A stretch of DNA of 64,000 bases from JBBROS01 sp965199595 (lineage in GTDB: Bacteria > Pseudomonadota > Alphaproteobacteria > Acetobacterales > Acetobacteraceae), in the NCBI GenBank assembly GCA_965199595.1, contig OZ241182.1, positions 3,720,001 to 3,784,000 of the forward strand, read 5' to 3'. The notes beneath the pieces are model-generated. The model was not told the origin of the DNA and searched no databases. It was given only the letters and a program-made list of their open reading frames with translations. Made by a program: the position numbers and the translations under genes. Below, in pieces: positions 16,548 through 24,973 of the stretch. The number at the start of each line of letters is the position of its first letter. Within the stretch, counting starts at the first letter, position 1.

Positions 16548-17186
16548 ATGCTGACCGACCTGCCGAACGTCCTGACGCTCTCCCGCATCGCCGCGATCCC
16601 GTTGCTGGTGGCCCTCGTCGCCTGGCATACCCCGGAAACGGACTTCGCCTCCTGCCTCCTCTTCAGCCTCGCCGCCATCACGGACTACTTCGACGGCCGC
16701 ATCGCCCGCGGCCGCCGTCAGATCTCCGACATCGGCCGCATGCTGGACCCCATCGCCGACAAGCTCCTCGTCGGCGCCACCCTCATCCTGCTGGCCGGCC
16801 AGGGGCGCCTCTCCGAATGGGGCCTCTACCCCGCCCTCGTCATCCTGCTGCGTGAGATCCTGGTCAGCGGCCTGCGCGAATACCTCGCCGGCCTCCGCGT
16901 CGGCCTCCCGGTCACGAACCTCGCCAAATGGAAGACCGGCGTCCAGATGGGCGCCCTCGGCACCCTCCTCGCCGGGGACGACTCCGCCATCCTGCTCCAC
17001 CTGAACTTCCTCCCCGTCAGCACCATCGGCGAAACCATGCTCTGGGCCGCCGCAGCACTCACCCTCTGGACCGGCTGGGACTACCTCACCGCCGGCCTCC
17101 ACCACGCAGCCCTCCCACGCTCCCACCCAGCCGCCTCACCAGGGTCCACACCCGGAACGACGCCGGGCTCCACCACGGACGCTTGA
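16548..17186 (+). CDS. pgsA: CDP-diacylglycerol-glycerol-3-phosphate 3-phosphatidyltransferase
   Basis: 212 residues. It catalyses the committed step to phosphatidylglycerol at the inner membrane. The start LPNVLTLSRIAAIPLLVAL is typical of PgsA. The CDP-alcohol phosphatidyltransferase motif D-x2-DG-x2-AR-x8-G-x3-D-x3-D is recognisable beginning at TDYFDGRIARGRRQ and ending GRMLDPIADK. There are four to six transmembrane helices. A lipoprotein gene and moaD/moaE follow in the same direction. The C-terminus is extended by about 20 proline, serine and threonine-rich residues. Confidence 0.93.
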   Translation: MLTDLPNVLTLSRIAAIPLLVALVAWHTPETDFASCLLFSLAAITDYFDGRIARGRRQISDIGRMLDPIADKLLVGATLILLAGQGRLSEWGLYPALVILLREILVSGLREYLAGLRVGLPVTNLAKWKTGVQMGALGTLLAGDDSAILLHLNFLPVSTIGETMLWAAAALTLWTGWDYLTAGLHHAALPRSHPAASPGSTPGTTPGSTTDA

Positions 17187-17247
17187 GGATTTCATGCTGC
17201 ACATGCACATTCGCCAGATCGGCCGGCCTTCCGGTCCAGGAGCCTCC

Positions 17248-17862
17248 ATGCGGCGCACCGCCCTCTTTGCCTCTCTGCTGATGCTTCCAGGCTGCACCGG
17301 CTTCGGCGCATTCCTCGACCACACCTTCTCCAGCCCCTACGCCAACCCGAACATCCCCATGGCCGATAGCGAGAACGTCCGCCGCGCCCTCGGCGCCAGC
17401 ACCGGCATCGAACCCCTCCAGCCCGAAGCCGGCAACGTCTGGCCCGCCCCCCAGGGCCCGGACCCCACCCTCGCCGACCTCCAGAACGCCCCCGGCACCG
17501 AGAACGCCCGCGGCTTCGCCCCCACCAACGTCCCCGGCGCCGAACCCGGCCTCCCCGCCGGCCGCCAGCCCCGCCCCCTCGGCAGCTCCACGCCCCCCGG
17601 CTCGAACCAGCCCGGCGCCACAGGCCCGTCCTCCTTCGCCCCGCGCCCGCCCCCGCCGCCCTCCTCCGCCCGCGGTCCCGGCCCACAGGGCCAGATCGTC
17701 CAGACCCCGAGCGGCCCCGCGGTCGATGCCGGCGGCACCAGCGGCTACCGCCAGCTCACCACCCCACAAGGCCCCGGCGCCATCATGGTGCCGAACGGCA
17801 ACGGCACCAGCACCATCATCAACCCGAACGGCACCGTCCAGACCGTGCCAACCCCCCGCTGA
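17248..17862 (+). CDS. Proline-rich putative lipoprotein
   Basis: 204 residues. ATG 17248 gives a clear lipobox (MRRTALFASLLMLPGC), with CAGGAG just upstream; the open frame extends 18 codons further up. The mature protein is disordered, rich in proline, glycine and asparagine, ending with GPGAIMVPNGNGTSTIINPN, a pattern seen in alphaproteobacterial hypothetical lipoproteins. No enzymatic domain visible. It ends 1 bp before moaD. Confidence 0.65.
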   Translation: MRRTALFASLLMLPGCTGFGAFLDHTFSSPYANPNIPMADSENVRRALGASTGIEPLQPEAGNVWPAPQGPDPTLADLQNAPGTENARGFAPTNVPGAEPGLPAGRQPRPLGSSTPPGSNQPGATGPSSFAPRPPPPPSSARGPGPQGQIVQTPSGPAVDAGGTSGYRQLTTPQGPGAIMVPNGNGTSTIINPNGTVQTVPTPR

Positions 17863-17863
17863 C

Positions 17864-18118
17864 ATGATCCACCTCCTCTACTTCGCCTGGATCAAGGAAC
17901 GCATGGGCCGCGACGCCGAATCCATCGCCCTCCCCCCGGGCGTCACCACCATCGCCAGCCTCGCCACCTGGCTCCAGGCCCGCGACGAACCCGGCCGCCG
18001 CGCCTTCGCCGAACCCACCCTGGTCCGCGCCGCCGTGAACCAGGACTTCGCCCCGCCCACAACGCCCATCGCGGACGGCGACGAGATCGCCTTCTTCCCC
18101 CCCGTCACCGGCGGCTGA
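17864..18118 (+). CDS. moaD: Molybdopterin synthase sulfur carrier subunit
   Basis: 84 residues with a ubiquitin-like beta-grasp fold. It begins IHLLYFAWIKERMG and ends in the diagnostic diglycine (FFPPVTGG) whose terminal glycine carries the thiocarboxylate. MoaD gives sulfur to precursor Z together with MoaE, which starts 1 bp after it. ATG 17864 fits the family length; the longer open frame above is out of the domain. The sulfite-oxidase-like protein at 34347 would be one user of the cofactor. Confidence 0.93.
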   Translation: MIHLLYFAWIKERMGRDAESIALPPGVTTIASLATWLQARDEPGRRAFAEPTLVRAAVNQDFAPPTTPIADGDEIAFFPPVTGG

Positions 18119-18119
18119 C

Positions 18120-18608
18120 ATGCCCGCCCCCTTCGCCATCCGCGTCCAGCCCGAACCCTTCGACCCCGGCATCGAGATCGCCGCCCTGCTCGCCGGCCGC
18201 ACCGACATCGGCGGCATCGGCTGCTTCATCGGAACCGTCCGCAACGCCGCCGCCGGCCGCCCGATCGACGCCATGACCCTCGAGCACTATCCCGGCATGA
18301 CCGAGCGCTCCCTCGCCCGGATCCTTGCCGAAGCCGAGGCCCGCTGGCCCCTCCTCGCCGCCACCATCATCCACCGCACCGGCCGCCTCGCACCGGGTGA
18401 TCCCATCGTGCTGGTCCTCACCGCCAGTGCCCACCGCCAGGCCGCCCTCGACGCCACCGCCTTCCTGATCGACTGGCTCAAGACCAGCGCCCCGTTCTGG
18501 AAACAGGAACACTTCACCGACGGCGAGAACCTCTGGGTCGCCGCAAGGACCGAGGACGATCACGCCGCCGCCAAATGGACCGCCAGCCCGGCTGCCAGCC
18601 CCGGCTAG
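18120..18608 (+). CDS. moaE: Molybdopterin synthase catalytic subunit
   Basis: 162 residues. MoaE motifs are present: GCFIGTVRNAAAGRPI, MTLEHYPGMTER, HRTGRLAPGDPIVLV and the catalytic lysine region KTSAPFWKQEHF. It combines with MoaD to insert the dithiolene into molybdopterin in the cytoplasm. It is directly downstream of moaD and shares its transcript. Length is normal. Confidence 0.94.
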   Translation: MPAPFAIRVQPEPFDPGIEIAALLAGRTDIGGIGCFIGTVRNAAAGRPIDAMTLEHYPGMTERSLARILAEAEARWPLLAATIIHRTGRLAPGDPIVLVLTASAHRQAALDATAFLIDWLKTSAPFWKQEHFTDGENLWVAARTEDDHAAAKWTASPAASPG

Positions 18609-18676
18609 CAACCATGTCCACCCCGCTGCGTTGTGTTCTGCCACGCCCTTGCGTGAAAAACAGACCGGAGATTTCT

Positions 18677-19072
18677 ATGCGCAACCTTCCCTTTCTGGCC
18701 GCCGCCGTCCTGCTCACGGCTCTGTCAGGCTGCGCCGCCGCCGACCGCGCCGCCGGCACCGACACCAGCGGCCTCTACCCGAACCAGCGTGATGGCACCC
18801 GCGCCAACCCGTCCGGCACCGCCGCCACCCGCGCGCTCGACCGCGCCGCCGGAACTGACGTGAGCGGCGCCTACCCCGCCCAGCGTGACGGCACCCGCAA
18901 CAACCCGCCCGGCACCGCCGCCACCCGCGCGCTCGACCGCGCCGCCGGAACCGACGTGAGCGGCGCCTACCCCGCCCAGCGGGACGGCACCCCCGGCAAC
19001 CCGCCCGGCACCGCCATCAGCCGCACCTACGACCGCGCCACCGGCAACACCTCCGGCTCCCGCGGCTACTAG
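18677..19072 (+). CDS. Lipoprotein built of tandem 32-residue repeats
   Basis: 131 residues. ATG 18677, with GGAG 6 bases upstream, gives the signal MRNLPFLAAAVLLTALSGC with a lipobox. The rest is three full copies of a 32-residue unit of the form DRAAGTDVSGAYPAQRDGT followed by an N/P-rich link and TAATRAL, plus a partial fourth copy (DRATGNTSG). Copies 2 and 3 are nearly identical at DNA level. Function unknown; the repeats look like an unstructured or linear-motif spacer between outer membrane and another envelope layer. It overlaps no other gene, and two hairpins follow. Confidence 0.75.
   Translation: MRNLPFLAAAVLLTALSGCAAADRAAGTDTSGLYPNQRDGTRANPSGTAATRALDRAAGTDVSGAYPAQRDGTRNNPPGTAATRALDRAAGTDVSGAYPAQRDGTPGNPPGTAISRTYDRATGNTSGSRGY
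18743..19030 (+). repeat. Three 96-bp tandem repeats in coding sequence
   Basis: Copies at 18743-18838, 18839-18934 and 18935-19030, each 96 bp and so in frame. Copies 2 and 3 differ at only a few bases; copy 1 is more diverged. A truncated fourth copy begins at 19031. Such an array can expand or contract by slippage without breaking the frame. Confidence 0.9.
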
Positions 19073-19080
19073 CAGGCGAA

Positions 19081-19109
19081 CCCTGACGCTCGAATCCCGA
19101 GCGTCAGGG
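19081..19109 (+). terminator. Hairpin, probable terminator of repeat lipoprotein gene
   Basis: Perfect 12-bp stem CCCTGACGCTCG / CGAGCGTCAGGG with a 5-base loop, 8 bases after the stop codon. The T run is weak (CCATTTGG), so termination may rely on stem strength or Rho. Confidence 0.65.
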
Positions 19110-19135
19110 CCATTTGGCCCACCACAAGCCTGCAC

Positions 19136-19163
19136 GCGTCCTGACCGGCCACAGTCAGGACGC
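19136..19163. repeat. Second inverted repeat, 10-bp arms
   Basis: GCGTCCTGAC (19136-19145) and GTCAGGACGC (19154-19163) form a perfect 10-bp stem with an 8-base loop, about 25 bp after the first hairpin and 84 bp before the next start codon. It shares the TCCTGAC/GTCAGG core with the preceding hairpin. It could be a second terminator, an operator or a small palindromic repeat; the sequence alone does not decide. Confidence 0.6.
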
Positions 19164-19246
19164 AAGTTGCCGGACCAGGCCAGACCAGACCCGGAACGGT
19201 CTGCTTGGCTGAAGCGCCCCCCGCTCCCCTCTGCTACCCTCGCACC

Positions 19247-20617
19247 ATGCGGAACCTACCAGCCATCCTCGCCGGCGCCGTCTTCCTGATCTGGCCAGCA
19301 TTCTTCAACGGCTACCCCATCGTCTTCAGCGACACCGGCGGCTTCCTGGAACAGGCCCTCATGCCCGACATGGGCTGGGACAAACCTTGGATCTACGGCC
19401 CGTTTCTCACACCGTTCCACGCCCGCCTGACCCTCTGGCCCGCAATCTTGGCCCAGGGCCTGATCCTCTCCGCCCTGCTCTGGCTCACCCTCATCGCCAT
19501 AGCCCGGCCCGCGAACCATCCCGCCCCGCGCGCAACACACCTCGCCATCTGCGCCGCCCTCGCCGCACTCACCGCCGCCCCCTGGTTCGCCGCGACCCTG
19601 ATGCCTGACATCTTCGCCCCCATCACCGTCCTCGGCCTCTTCCTCCTCGCCACCCCCCTCGCGCCCGCCGCCCTCACCTTCGTCGCCCTCATCACCACCA
19701 TCGCCATCGCCACCCACCTGGCACACCTCATCCTCGCCGCCACCTGCCTGGCCACCCTCAGCCTGCTCCACTGGCGGCTTCTCTGGCGCCAGACCGCGCC
19801 CCTCATCGCCGCCCTCGCCCTGATCGCCACCACCAACCTGGTCGGCGCCGGCATCCCCGCCATCTCCCCCTACGGCAGCGTCTTCGCCCTGGCCCGCCTC
19901 GTCGCCGATGGCCCGGCCGCCACCACCATCCAGCGCCGCTGCCCCGCTGCCAACTGGCATCTCTGCGCCTGGAAAGACCGCCTCCCCGCCGACAGCGACG
20001 ACTTCCTCTGGGACCCCAACGGACCCGTCTGGGCCTGGGGCTACGGCCCCATCCGCCTGGCGCCCGAAGCCACCACCATCCTCCGTGACACCCTGATGAA
20101 CGAACCCCTCGCCGTCCTCCAGGCCATCACCCGCAACACCATCATCCAGCTGACGGAAGTAGCCATCGGCGACACCCTGACCCCCGATCACCTCGACGTC
20201 GCCGTATCACTCCGCCTGGCCGCCTACTTCCCCCCAGCCGAACTCGCCCGCTTCCAGGCCAGCCGCCAGGCCCGGGGTCAACTCCCCGCCCTCGCCAAAA
20301 CCCTGAACCCCATCTACCTGGCCGCCCTGATCGCCGGCACCCTCGCGACGATCATCATCGCCATCACCCAGCGCCGCCAGAACCACCGCCGGAACCGTCC
20401 CCTGGCAACCCTCGCAGCCCTGACCCTGGTCGCCCTGGTCGCCAACGCAGCCTCGACCGGCGCGCTCTCCCACCCGCATGACCGCTACGAAGCCCGCATC
20501 GCCTGGCTCGTCGTGCTGGTTCCCGCCCTCTACGCCGTCACCCGCCGGCAACGACTCCCGTCTCGGACCGCCCCGCCTCGGCCGCGCTCCGCAACCGGTG
20601 ATAGCTCCGCCGGCTGA
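19247..20617 (+). CDS. Polytopic membrane protein, GT-C-like, function unknown
   Basis: 456 residues with about ten predicted helices. It starts MRNLPAILAGAVFLIWPAFF, and an early periplasmic loop bears an acidic motif (FSDTGGFLEQAL), the place where GT-C glycosyltransferases hold their catalytic acid. Near the end SHPHDRYEARIAWLVVLVP resembles the last helix of dolichyl-phosphate-sugar-dependent enzymes. Only a loose similarity is claimed. ATG 19247 is preferred to the longer frame. The 3' end overlaps convergent pssA by 80 bp. Confidence 0.55.
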   Translation: MRNLPAILAGAVFLIWPAFFNGYPIVFSDTGGFLEQALMPDMGWDKPWIYGPFLTPFHARLTLWPAILAQGLILSALLWLTLIAIARPANHPAPRATHLAICAALAALTAAPWFAATLMPDIFAPITVLGLFLLATPLAPAALTFVALITTIAIATHLAHLILAATCLATLSLLHWRLLWRQTAPLIAALALIATTNLVGAGIPAISPYGSVFALARLVADGPAATTIQRRCPAANWHLCAWKDRLPADSDDFLWDPNGPVWAWGYGPIRLAPEATTILRDTLMNEPLAVLQAITRNTIIQLTEVAIGDTLTPDHLDVAVSLRLAAYFPPAELARFQASRQARGQLPALAKTLNPIYLAALIAGTLATIIIAITQRRQNHRRNRPLATLAALTLVALVANAASTGALSHPHDRYEARIAWLVVLVPALYAVTRRQRLPSRTAPPRPRSATGDSSAG

Positions 20618-21413
20618 ACGGCAGCATCCCCGCATACATCAGCCCGGCCACCGCAAGCGCCGCCCAGGGATCAGCCACCATCACCGCCGCAAACGTCCCA
20701 ACCCCAAGCAGCAGCGGCAAAACATACTGACGCGGCACCTTGAAGTTCTTGAAACTCCAGACCGGCAACGTCGAAACCAGCAGCAAAGCCGTCACCACCA
20801 GGATAACGGCGCAGAACAGAGGATGATGCGCCAGCCGCTGCATCCATTGAACCCCCAGCACCCGCCCCTCCAAGCCCAGGAACAGCGGAAACAACACCAG
20901 CCCCGCCCCCGCCGGCGCCGGAACCCCCGTGAAGAAATTATAGGCATAGGCGTGCCGGGCCGCCCCATCCCGGTCCACCGGCTCCGCATCCAGCGCCGCA
21001 TTGAACCGCGCCAGCCGCAACGCCATGCAAACCGCAAACATCAAGCAAGGCGTGTAGCCGAATCCCCCAACAGTCTGCAACGACCACAGATACAGAATGA
21101 ACCCCGGCGCCACCCCGAAACAACAGAAATCCGCCAGACTGTCGAACTCCGCCCCAAACCGCGATGTCGCCTTCAACAGCCGCGCAAGCCGCCCATCCAG
21201 CCCATCGATGCAGGCCGCCACCAGCACCGCCACCACAGCCGCGCCAAACCGCCCCTCCAGCGCATACCGCATGCTCGTCAACCCGGCACACAACCCCAGC
21301 AGGGTCATGATGTTCGGGATCATCCGGTTGAATGACGGCCCCGAGAACCGCGGCCGCGACCGCACCGGAAACCGCCGCTTCAACCGGCGGACCGGCGAAG
21401 CCTGCTCACTCAA
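20538..21413 (-). CDS. pssA: CDP-diacylglycerol-serine O-phosphatidyltransferase
   Basis: 291 residues. The membrane-bound type II PssA makes phosphatidylserine from CDP-diacylglycerol and serine. The CDP-alcohol motif is complete: DGLDGRLARLLKATSRFG followed by FDSLADFCCFG. About eight helices follow, with VNFFTGVPAPAGAGL-like sequence (YNFFTGVPAPAGAG) typical of the family. It carries a basic N-terminal extension of about 30 residues. It overlaps psd by 4 bp (ATGA), so the two enzymes of phosphatidylethanolamine synthesis are co-translated. Confidence 0.94.
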   Translation of the reverse strand: MSEQASPVRRLKRRFPVRSRPRFSGPSFNRMIPNIMTLLGLCAGLTSMRYALEGRFGAAVVAVLVAACIDGLDGRLARLLKATSRFGAEFDSLADFCCFGVAPGFILYLWSLQTVGGFGYTPCLMFAVCMALRLARFNAALDAEPVDRDGAARHAYAYNFFTGVPAPAGAGLVLFPLFLGLEGRVLGVQWMQRLAHHPLFCAVILVVTALLLVSTLPVWSFKNFKVPRQYVLPLLLGVGTFAAVMVADPWAALAVAGLMYAGMLPFSRRSYHRLRSAAEAGRSETGVVAGG

Positions 21414-22087
21414 GCCCCGCTCCCCAGCTCCGCCATCACCGTCTCGCCGCCAATCATGGTCTGCCCCTCGGACACCAGCGGCATCACCCCCTCCGGCAGA
21501 TACAAGTCGGTCCGGCTCCCGAACCGGATGATCCCGAACCGCGCCCCCGCCGTCACCCGGTCCCCCTCCCGCACCTGACAGACGATCCGCCGCGCGATCA
21601 ACCCGGCAATCTGCACCACCGCCATGTCCCGCCCATCCGCCAGCCGGATCGCCAGCGCATTGCGCTCGTTCTGGTCACTGGCCTTGTCCAGGCTGGCATT
21701 GACGAACGCCCCGTGCCGGTAGGCGATCCGCGTGACCACCCCATCCGCCGGCACCCGGTTCACATGCACGTCCATCACGGACAGGAACGTCGCGATCCGC
21801 CACCGCGGCGCCGGCCCAAGCCCCAGCTCCACCGGCGGCACCGCCGGCATCACCGAAACCACGCGCCCATCGGCCGGCGCCACCACCGCCCCGGCCCGCC
21901 CGGGCGCCACCCGCTCCGGGTCCCGGAAGAAATACAGGCAGAACACCACGAACAGCAGCCCAAGCACCACCAACCAGGTGCCCACCAGCAACCCGGCCAA
22001 GGCAGCAATGGCCCCGCCCAGAATGAAGGGACGCCCCACCGGATGCGGCGGAGCAAAAATCGTGCGGAGCGTTTCTGAAAGGGTCAT
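21410..22087 (-). CDS. psd: Phosphatidylserine decarboxylase
   Basis: 225 residues, the short archaeal/alphaproteobacterial-type enzyme with one N-terminal hydrophobic segment (IAALAGLLVGTWLVVLGLL). Recognised motifs: FFRDPERVAP, PADGRVVSVMPAVPP, SVMDVHVNRVPADG and the self-cleavage site FGSRTDLYLPEG, where the chain is cut before Ser to create the pyruvoyl cofactor. It decarboxylates phosphatidylserine to phosphatidylethanolamine. It precedes pssA with a 4-bp overlap. Confidence 0.94.
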   Translation of the reverse strand: MTLSETLRTIFAPPHPVGRPFILGGAIAALAGLLVGTWLVVLGLLFVVFCLYFFRDPERVAPGRAGAVVAPADGRVVSVMPAVPPVELGLGPAPRWRIATFLSVMDVHVNRVPADGVVTRIAYRHGAFVNASLDKASDQNERNALAIRLADGRDMAVVQIAGLIARRIVCQVREGDRVTAGARFGIIRFGSRTDLYLPEGVMPLVSEGQTMIGGETVMAELGSGA

Positions 22088-22148
22088 GACCCAACCTGTA
22101 TGATGCCGCCAGCGCCGTCACACAAGTTGCGACCACCCTGAAACACCC

Positions 22149-23189
22149 TCAGCGCGCACTCGCCGGCATGGCAAACGCCTGCCCCGGGTAGATCCGCGCC
22201 GGGTCACGGATCTGCTCGCGGTTCGCCAGATAGATCACGGTGTAGCGCACCCCGCTGCCATAGGCCCCCCGCGCCAGCCGCCACAGGTTCTGCCCCGGCT
22301 GCACCACGACCCGCCCCGCCGCCAGCTCCGCGGCCGCCACCGCCGTCCGCTCGAACGGCACCTCCACCCGCGCCACAACGCGCCCCGACCCATCCAGCCG
22401 GTCCACCCGCAGCGTGTGCACCCCCGCCGAAACCACCTCCGCCGGCGTCAGCATCCAGCGCCCACCCGCATCGGCCGTGGCATCGCCCACAAGCTGGTTG
22501 TCCACATAGACCCGAACCCCGCTCCCCAGGCTCGCCCGCCCCGCAAACCGGATGCCGCCCTTGTCGTCATAGTCCACACTGTCGAACCCAACCCCGCTCG
22601 AACCAGGCTGTTCACCCTGCAACACCCGCGGCACCGCCATACTCGGCACCAGCACCGCCAGCACAGCCGGCGCCGCAGCAGCAGGAGCAGCACCAACAGG
22701 AGCAGCAACCGGCGCCGCAGGCACCACCACCACCACCGCCCCGTCCCCCCGAACCTCCGCCGAAGCCCCAGCCCGCGCCACCAGCGTCAACGACCGCCCA
22801 CCCACGGCCAAAGGCGCCGCCGGCATCGCCACGAACGCCCCCTGCCGATCCGCCCGGACCCGGGCAATCTCACTGGCCCCATCCAGAACCACCACCTCGG
22901 CCCCCGGCGCCGCCCGCCCCGCAATCACCGCCTCACCCCGCGGACTGACCCGAACCACGTCAAAGCTCGGCACCACCCCGCCCGACGCAGCAGCCGGCCC
23001 GGCAACCGGCCGCGCCGAACCCGCAACCAGACCATCAACCGCCGGAACAGCCGCCGAAGTCACGCCGCCGGAACCCACCTGCCCCCGCAACACATAGCCG
23101 CCGCCGCCAATCAACAACAAAGCAATCATCGCAACGATGACCACCACTCGCGAATATCCCGGCCGCGTCTCAGGTCCGATCTCTGCCAT
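22149..23189 (-). CDS. Membrane-anchored LysM-domain protein
   Basis: 346 residues. A cytoplasmic N-terminus and one transmembrane helix (VVVIVAMIALLLIGGGGYVL) are followed by a low-complexity alanine/valine-rich stretch, beta-sandwich-like Ig segments (VVRVSP... GEAVIAGRAAPGAEVVVLDG; RVYVDNQLVGDATADAGG) and a C-terminal LysM domain (VVVQPGQNLWRLARGAYG, ending IYPGQAFAMP). The LysM binds peptidoglycan, and the rest likely spans the periplasm. Homologues are widespread in Rhodospirillales without a defined role. It is 61 bp upstream of psd in the reading direction reversed, i.e. psd lies before it on the minus strand. Confidence 0.8.
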   Translation of the reverse strand: MAEIGPETRPGYSRVVVIVAMIALLLIGGGGYVLRGQVGSGGVTSAAVPAVDGLVAGSARPVAGPAAASGGVVPSFDVVRVSPRGEAVIAGRAAPGAEVVVLDGASEIARVRADRQGAFVAMPAAPLAVGGRSLTLVARAGASAEVRGDGAVVVVVPAAPVAAPVGAAPAAAAPAVLAVLVPSMAVPRVLQGEQPGSSGVGFDSVDYDDKGGIRFAGRASLGSGVRVYVDNQLVGDATADAGGRWMLTPAEVVSAGVHTLRVDRLDGSGRVVARVEVPFERTAVAAAELAAGRVVVQPGQNLWRLARGAYGSGVRYTVIYLANREQIRDPARIYPGQAFAMPASAR

Positions 23190-23258
23190 GGTTCCTGTCT
23201 ATAAGGCGCAACCCACTTCTGCAATCACGCACACCAGGCGAAGGATCGCACCGGATCC

Positions 23259-24149
23259 TTAAATCCGAATGAACCGCGAAACCCCCCAGGCCACCCCAAC
23301 CCCAAGCATGACCACCCCCGCCGAACGCCCCACAATCCCAAACCGCCCCACCACCCCTGCTCCCCCAACCGGACGTCGAGCGGCCCTCCCGGAACTCCGA
23401 CCAGAAGCCCGCCTGCCAGCCCGCGCCCCAAACCGTCCCATCAGCCGCTCCACCCCACCCGCAGCCCCCGGCGCCAGCATCGCAGCAACACACACCAGGT
23501 CCATGAACCCCACCCGCCCCCGAACCACCCCCCCGGTCCCCAGATCCACGGCAACAATCCCGGCCGCCAGAACCACCACCCCCGCCACCGCCCCCGGCCG
23601 CAACAGCACAACGCCCAGCCACGCCCCGAACAACACCAGCGCCACCCCGCTCCAAACCAGCGCCGCCCCACTCAACAGCAGCCCCAGCAACAGCGTCGCC
23701 CCCACCAGCACACCCCGCCCCACCACCCGAGCCCCCCCGGCCCGCAGCAACCAGGCCACCCCCACCACCCCGAACCAAACCCGCCAGAACTCCACCCGCC
23801 CAACCCCGGACCCGGCCAGGCTCCAGGCCGCGAACCCCAGCACCACCACCCCAACCCACCCCAGCAGCCGCCCCCGCACCCAGCCCGCCGCCACCGCCCC
23901 CACCAGCGCAACAAACGCCGGCAGCACCAGATGCTCCATCACCACGCGCGGCATCACCCACGCCCGCGGCACCGGAACCAGCAGCATCCATCCCACCAGC
24001 ACCGCCCCAGCCACCACCCCGGCCACCACCCCGGGCCACCGCCCCTCGGCCCGGCGCGACACCACGATCCCCACCAGCGACAGCACGAACGCCACCACCC
24101 CCGGCAGCGCGACCGAAACGAACCCCGGCAGATTGTTCCAGAAATGCAT
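23259..24149 (-). CDS. Polytopic membrane protein of unknown function
   Basis: 296 residues from ATG 24149 (MHFWNNLPGFVSVALPGVVA), about nine hydrophobic segments of valine, alanine, leucine and glycine, with an arginine/glycine-rich polar stretch near residues 230-265 (GARAGRRASGRSSGRAARRP). An earlier in-frame start would add 27 non-hydrophobic residues. No catalytic motif or family recognised. It could be a small permease or an assembly factor. Confidence 0.5.
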   Translation of the reverse strand: MHFWNNLPGFVSVALPGVVAFVLSLVGIVVSRRAEGRWPGVVAGVVAGAVLVGWMLLVPVPRAWVMPRVVMEHLVLPAFVALVGAVAAGWVRGRLLGWVGVVVLGFAAWSLAGSGVGRVEFWRVWFGVVGVAWLLRAGGARVVGRGVLVGATLLLGLLLSGAALVWSGVALVLFGAWLGVVLLRPGAVAGVVVLAAGIVAVDLGTGGVVRGRVGFMDLVCVAAMLAPGAAGGVERLMGRFGARAGRRASGRSSGRAARRPVGGAGVVGRFGIVGRSAGVVMLGVGVAWGVSRFIRI

Positions 24150-24244
24150 CACGCCCGGCGAATGACCGCCCCCCGCACCCCCGTCAAGTCCTTCCAAGCC
24201 GCATCCCACCCAGGCATGATGCCACCCCAACCAGGAAGCCCCGC

Positions 24245-24955
24245 ATGCAACGACCCCAAGCCGGCCGCCTCCCGATCGGCTCCGCCAAGCCGCGCGTCCC
24301 GAACCTGATGATGCGCGTGTGGGACGCCCCCATCCGCCTGTTCCACTGGGTCATCACCGCCCTGGTCCTGTTCAGCTACATCACCATGCGCCAGGGCTGG
24401 CTCGAGCTGCATTTCCTCTCGGGCTACACCATCCTGGCCCTGCTGATGTTCCGCCTGGCCTGGGGCTTCATCGGCAGCGACACCGCCCGCTTCTCCAGGT
24501 TCCTGCGCAGCCCCATCGAGGGCCTCCGCCACCTCACCCACATCACCCGGCGCGAACCCGATACCGAGATCGGCCACAACGCCGCCGGCGGCTGGATGGT
24601 CCTCCTCCTCCTCCTCGTCCTGCTCGCCCAGGTCACCACCGGCCTGTTCAGCAACGCGGATGGCATCACCGACGGCCCCCTCGCCCACCACCTCAGCCGC
24701 GCCGCCAGCGACCGCGCGACCAATATCCACGGCATCATCTTCTACTACGGCCTGCTCACCCTCATCGCCCTGCACGTCATCGCCGTCCTGGCCTACGCCG
24801 TGCTCAAACGGCAGGACCTGGTGCGCCCCATGGTGACAGGCCGCAAACGCCTGCCCGCCACCATGCAGCAACCCCGCTTCGCCAGCCCGGCCTTCGCCAT
24901 CCTGGCCCTCGCCATCGCCGCCCTGCTCGTCTGGCTCCTGGTCCGCTTCGGCTGA
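24245..24955 (+). CDS. Cytochrome b561-type (Ni/Fe-hydrogenase cytochrome b-like) membrane protein
   Basis: 236 residues (an internal ATG near 24308 gives 215). Four-helix cytochrome b: WDAPIRLFHWVITALVLFSY supplies the first haem histidine, LHFLSGYTILALLMFRLAWGF the second, NIHGIIFYYGLLTLIALHVIAVL the later pair. It would carry electrons between quinone and a periplasmic partner. The convergent cytochrome c' gene ends 18 bp away, which supports a redox pair although they are on opposite strands. Confidence 0.87.
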   Translation: MQRPQAGRLPIGSAKPRVPNLMMRVWDAPIRLFHWVITALVLFSYITMRQGWLELHFLSGYTILALLMFRLAWGFIGSDTARFSRFLRSPIEGLRHLTHITRREPDTEIGHNAAGGWMVLLLLLVLLAQVTTGLFSNADGITDGPLAHHLSRAASDRATNIHGIIFYYGLLTLIALHVIAVLAYAVLKRQDLVRPMVTGRKRLPATMQQPRFASPAFAILALAIAALLVWLLVRFG

Positions 24956-24973
24956 CCCGCCGGCCCGCTTGCG

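Noticed and set aside
18743..19030. CRISPR array
   Set aside because: Repeats are contiguous 96-bp units within an open reading frame with no unique spacers.
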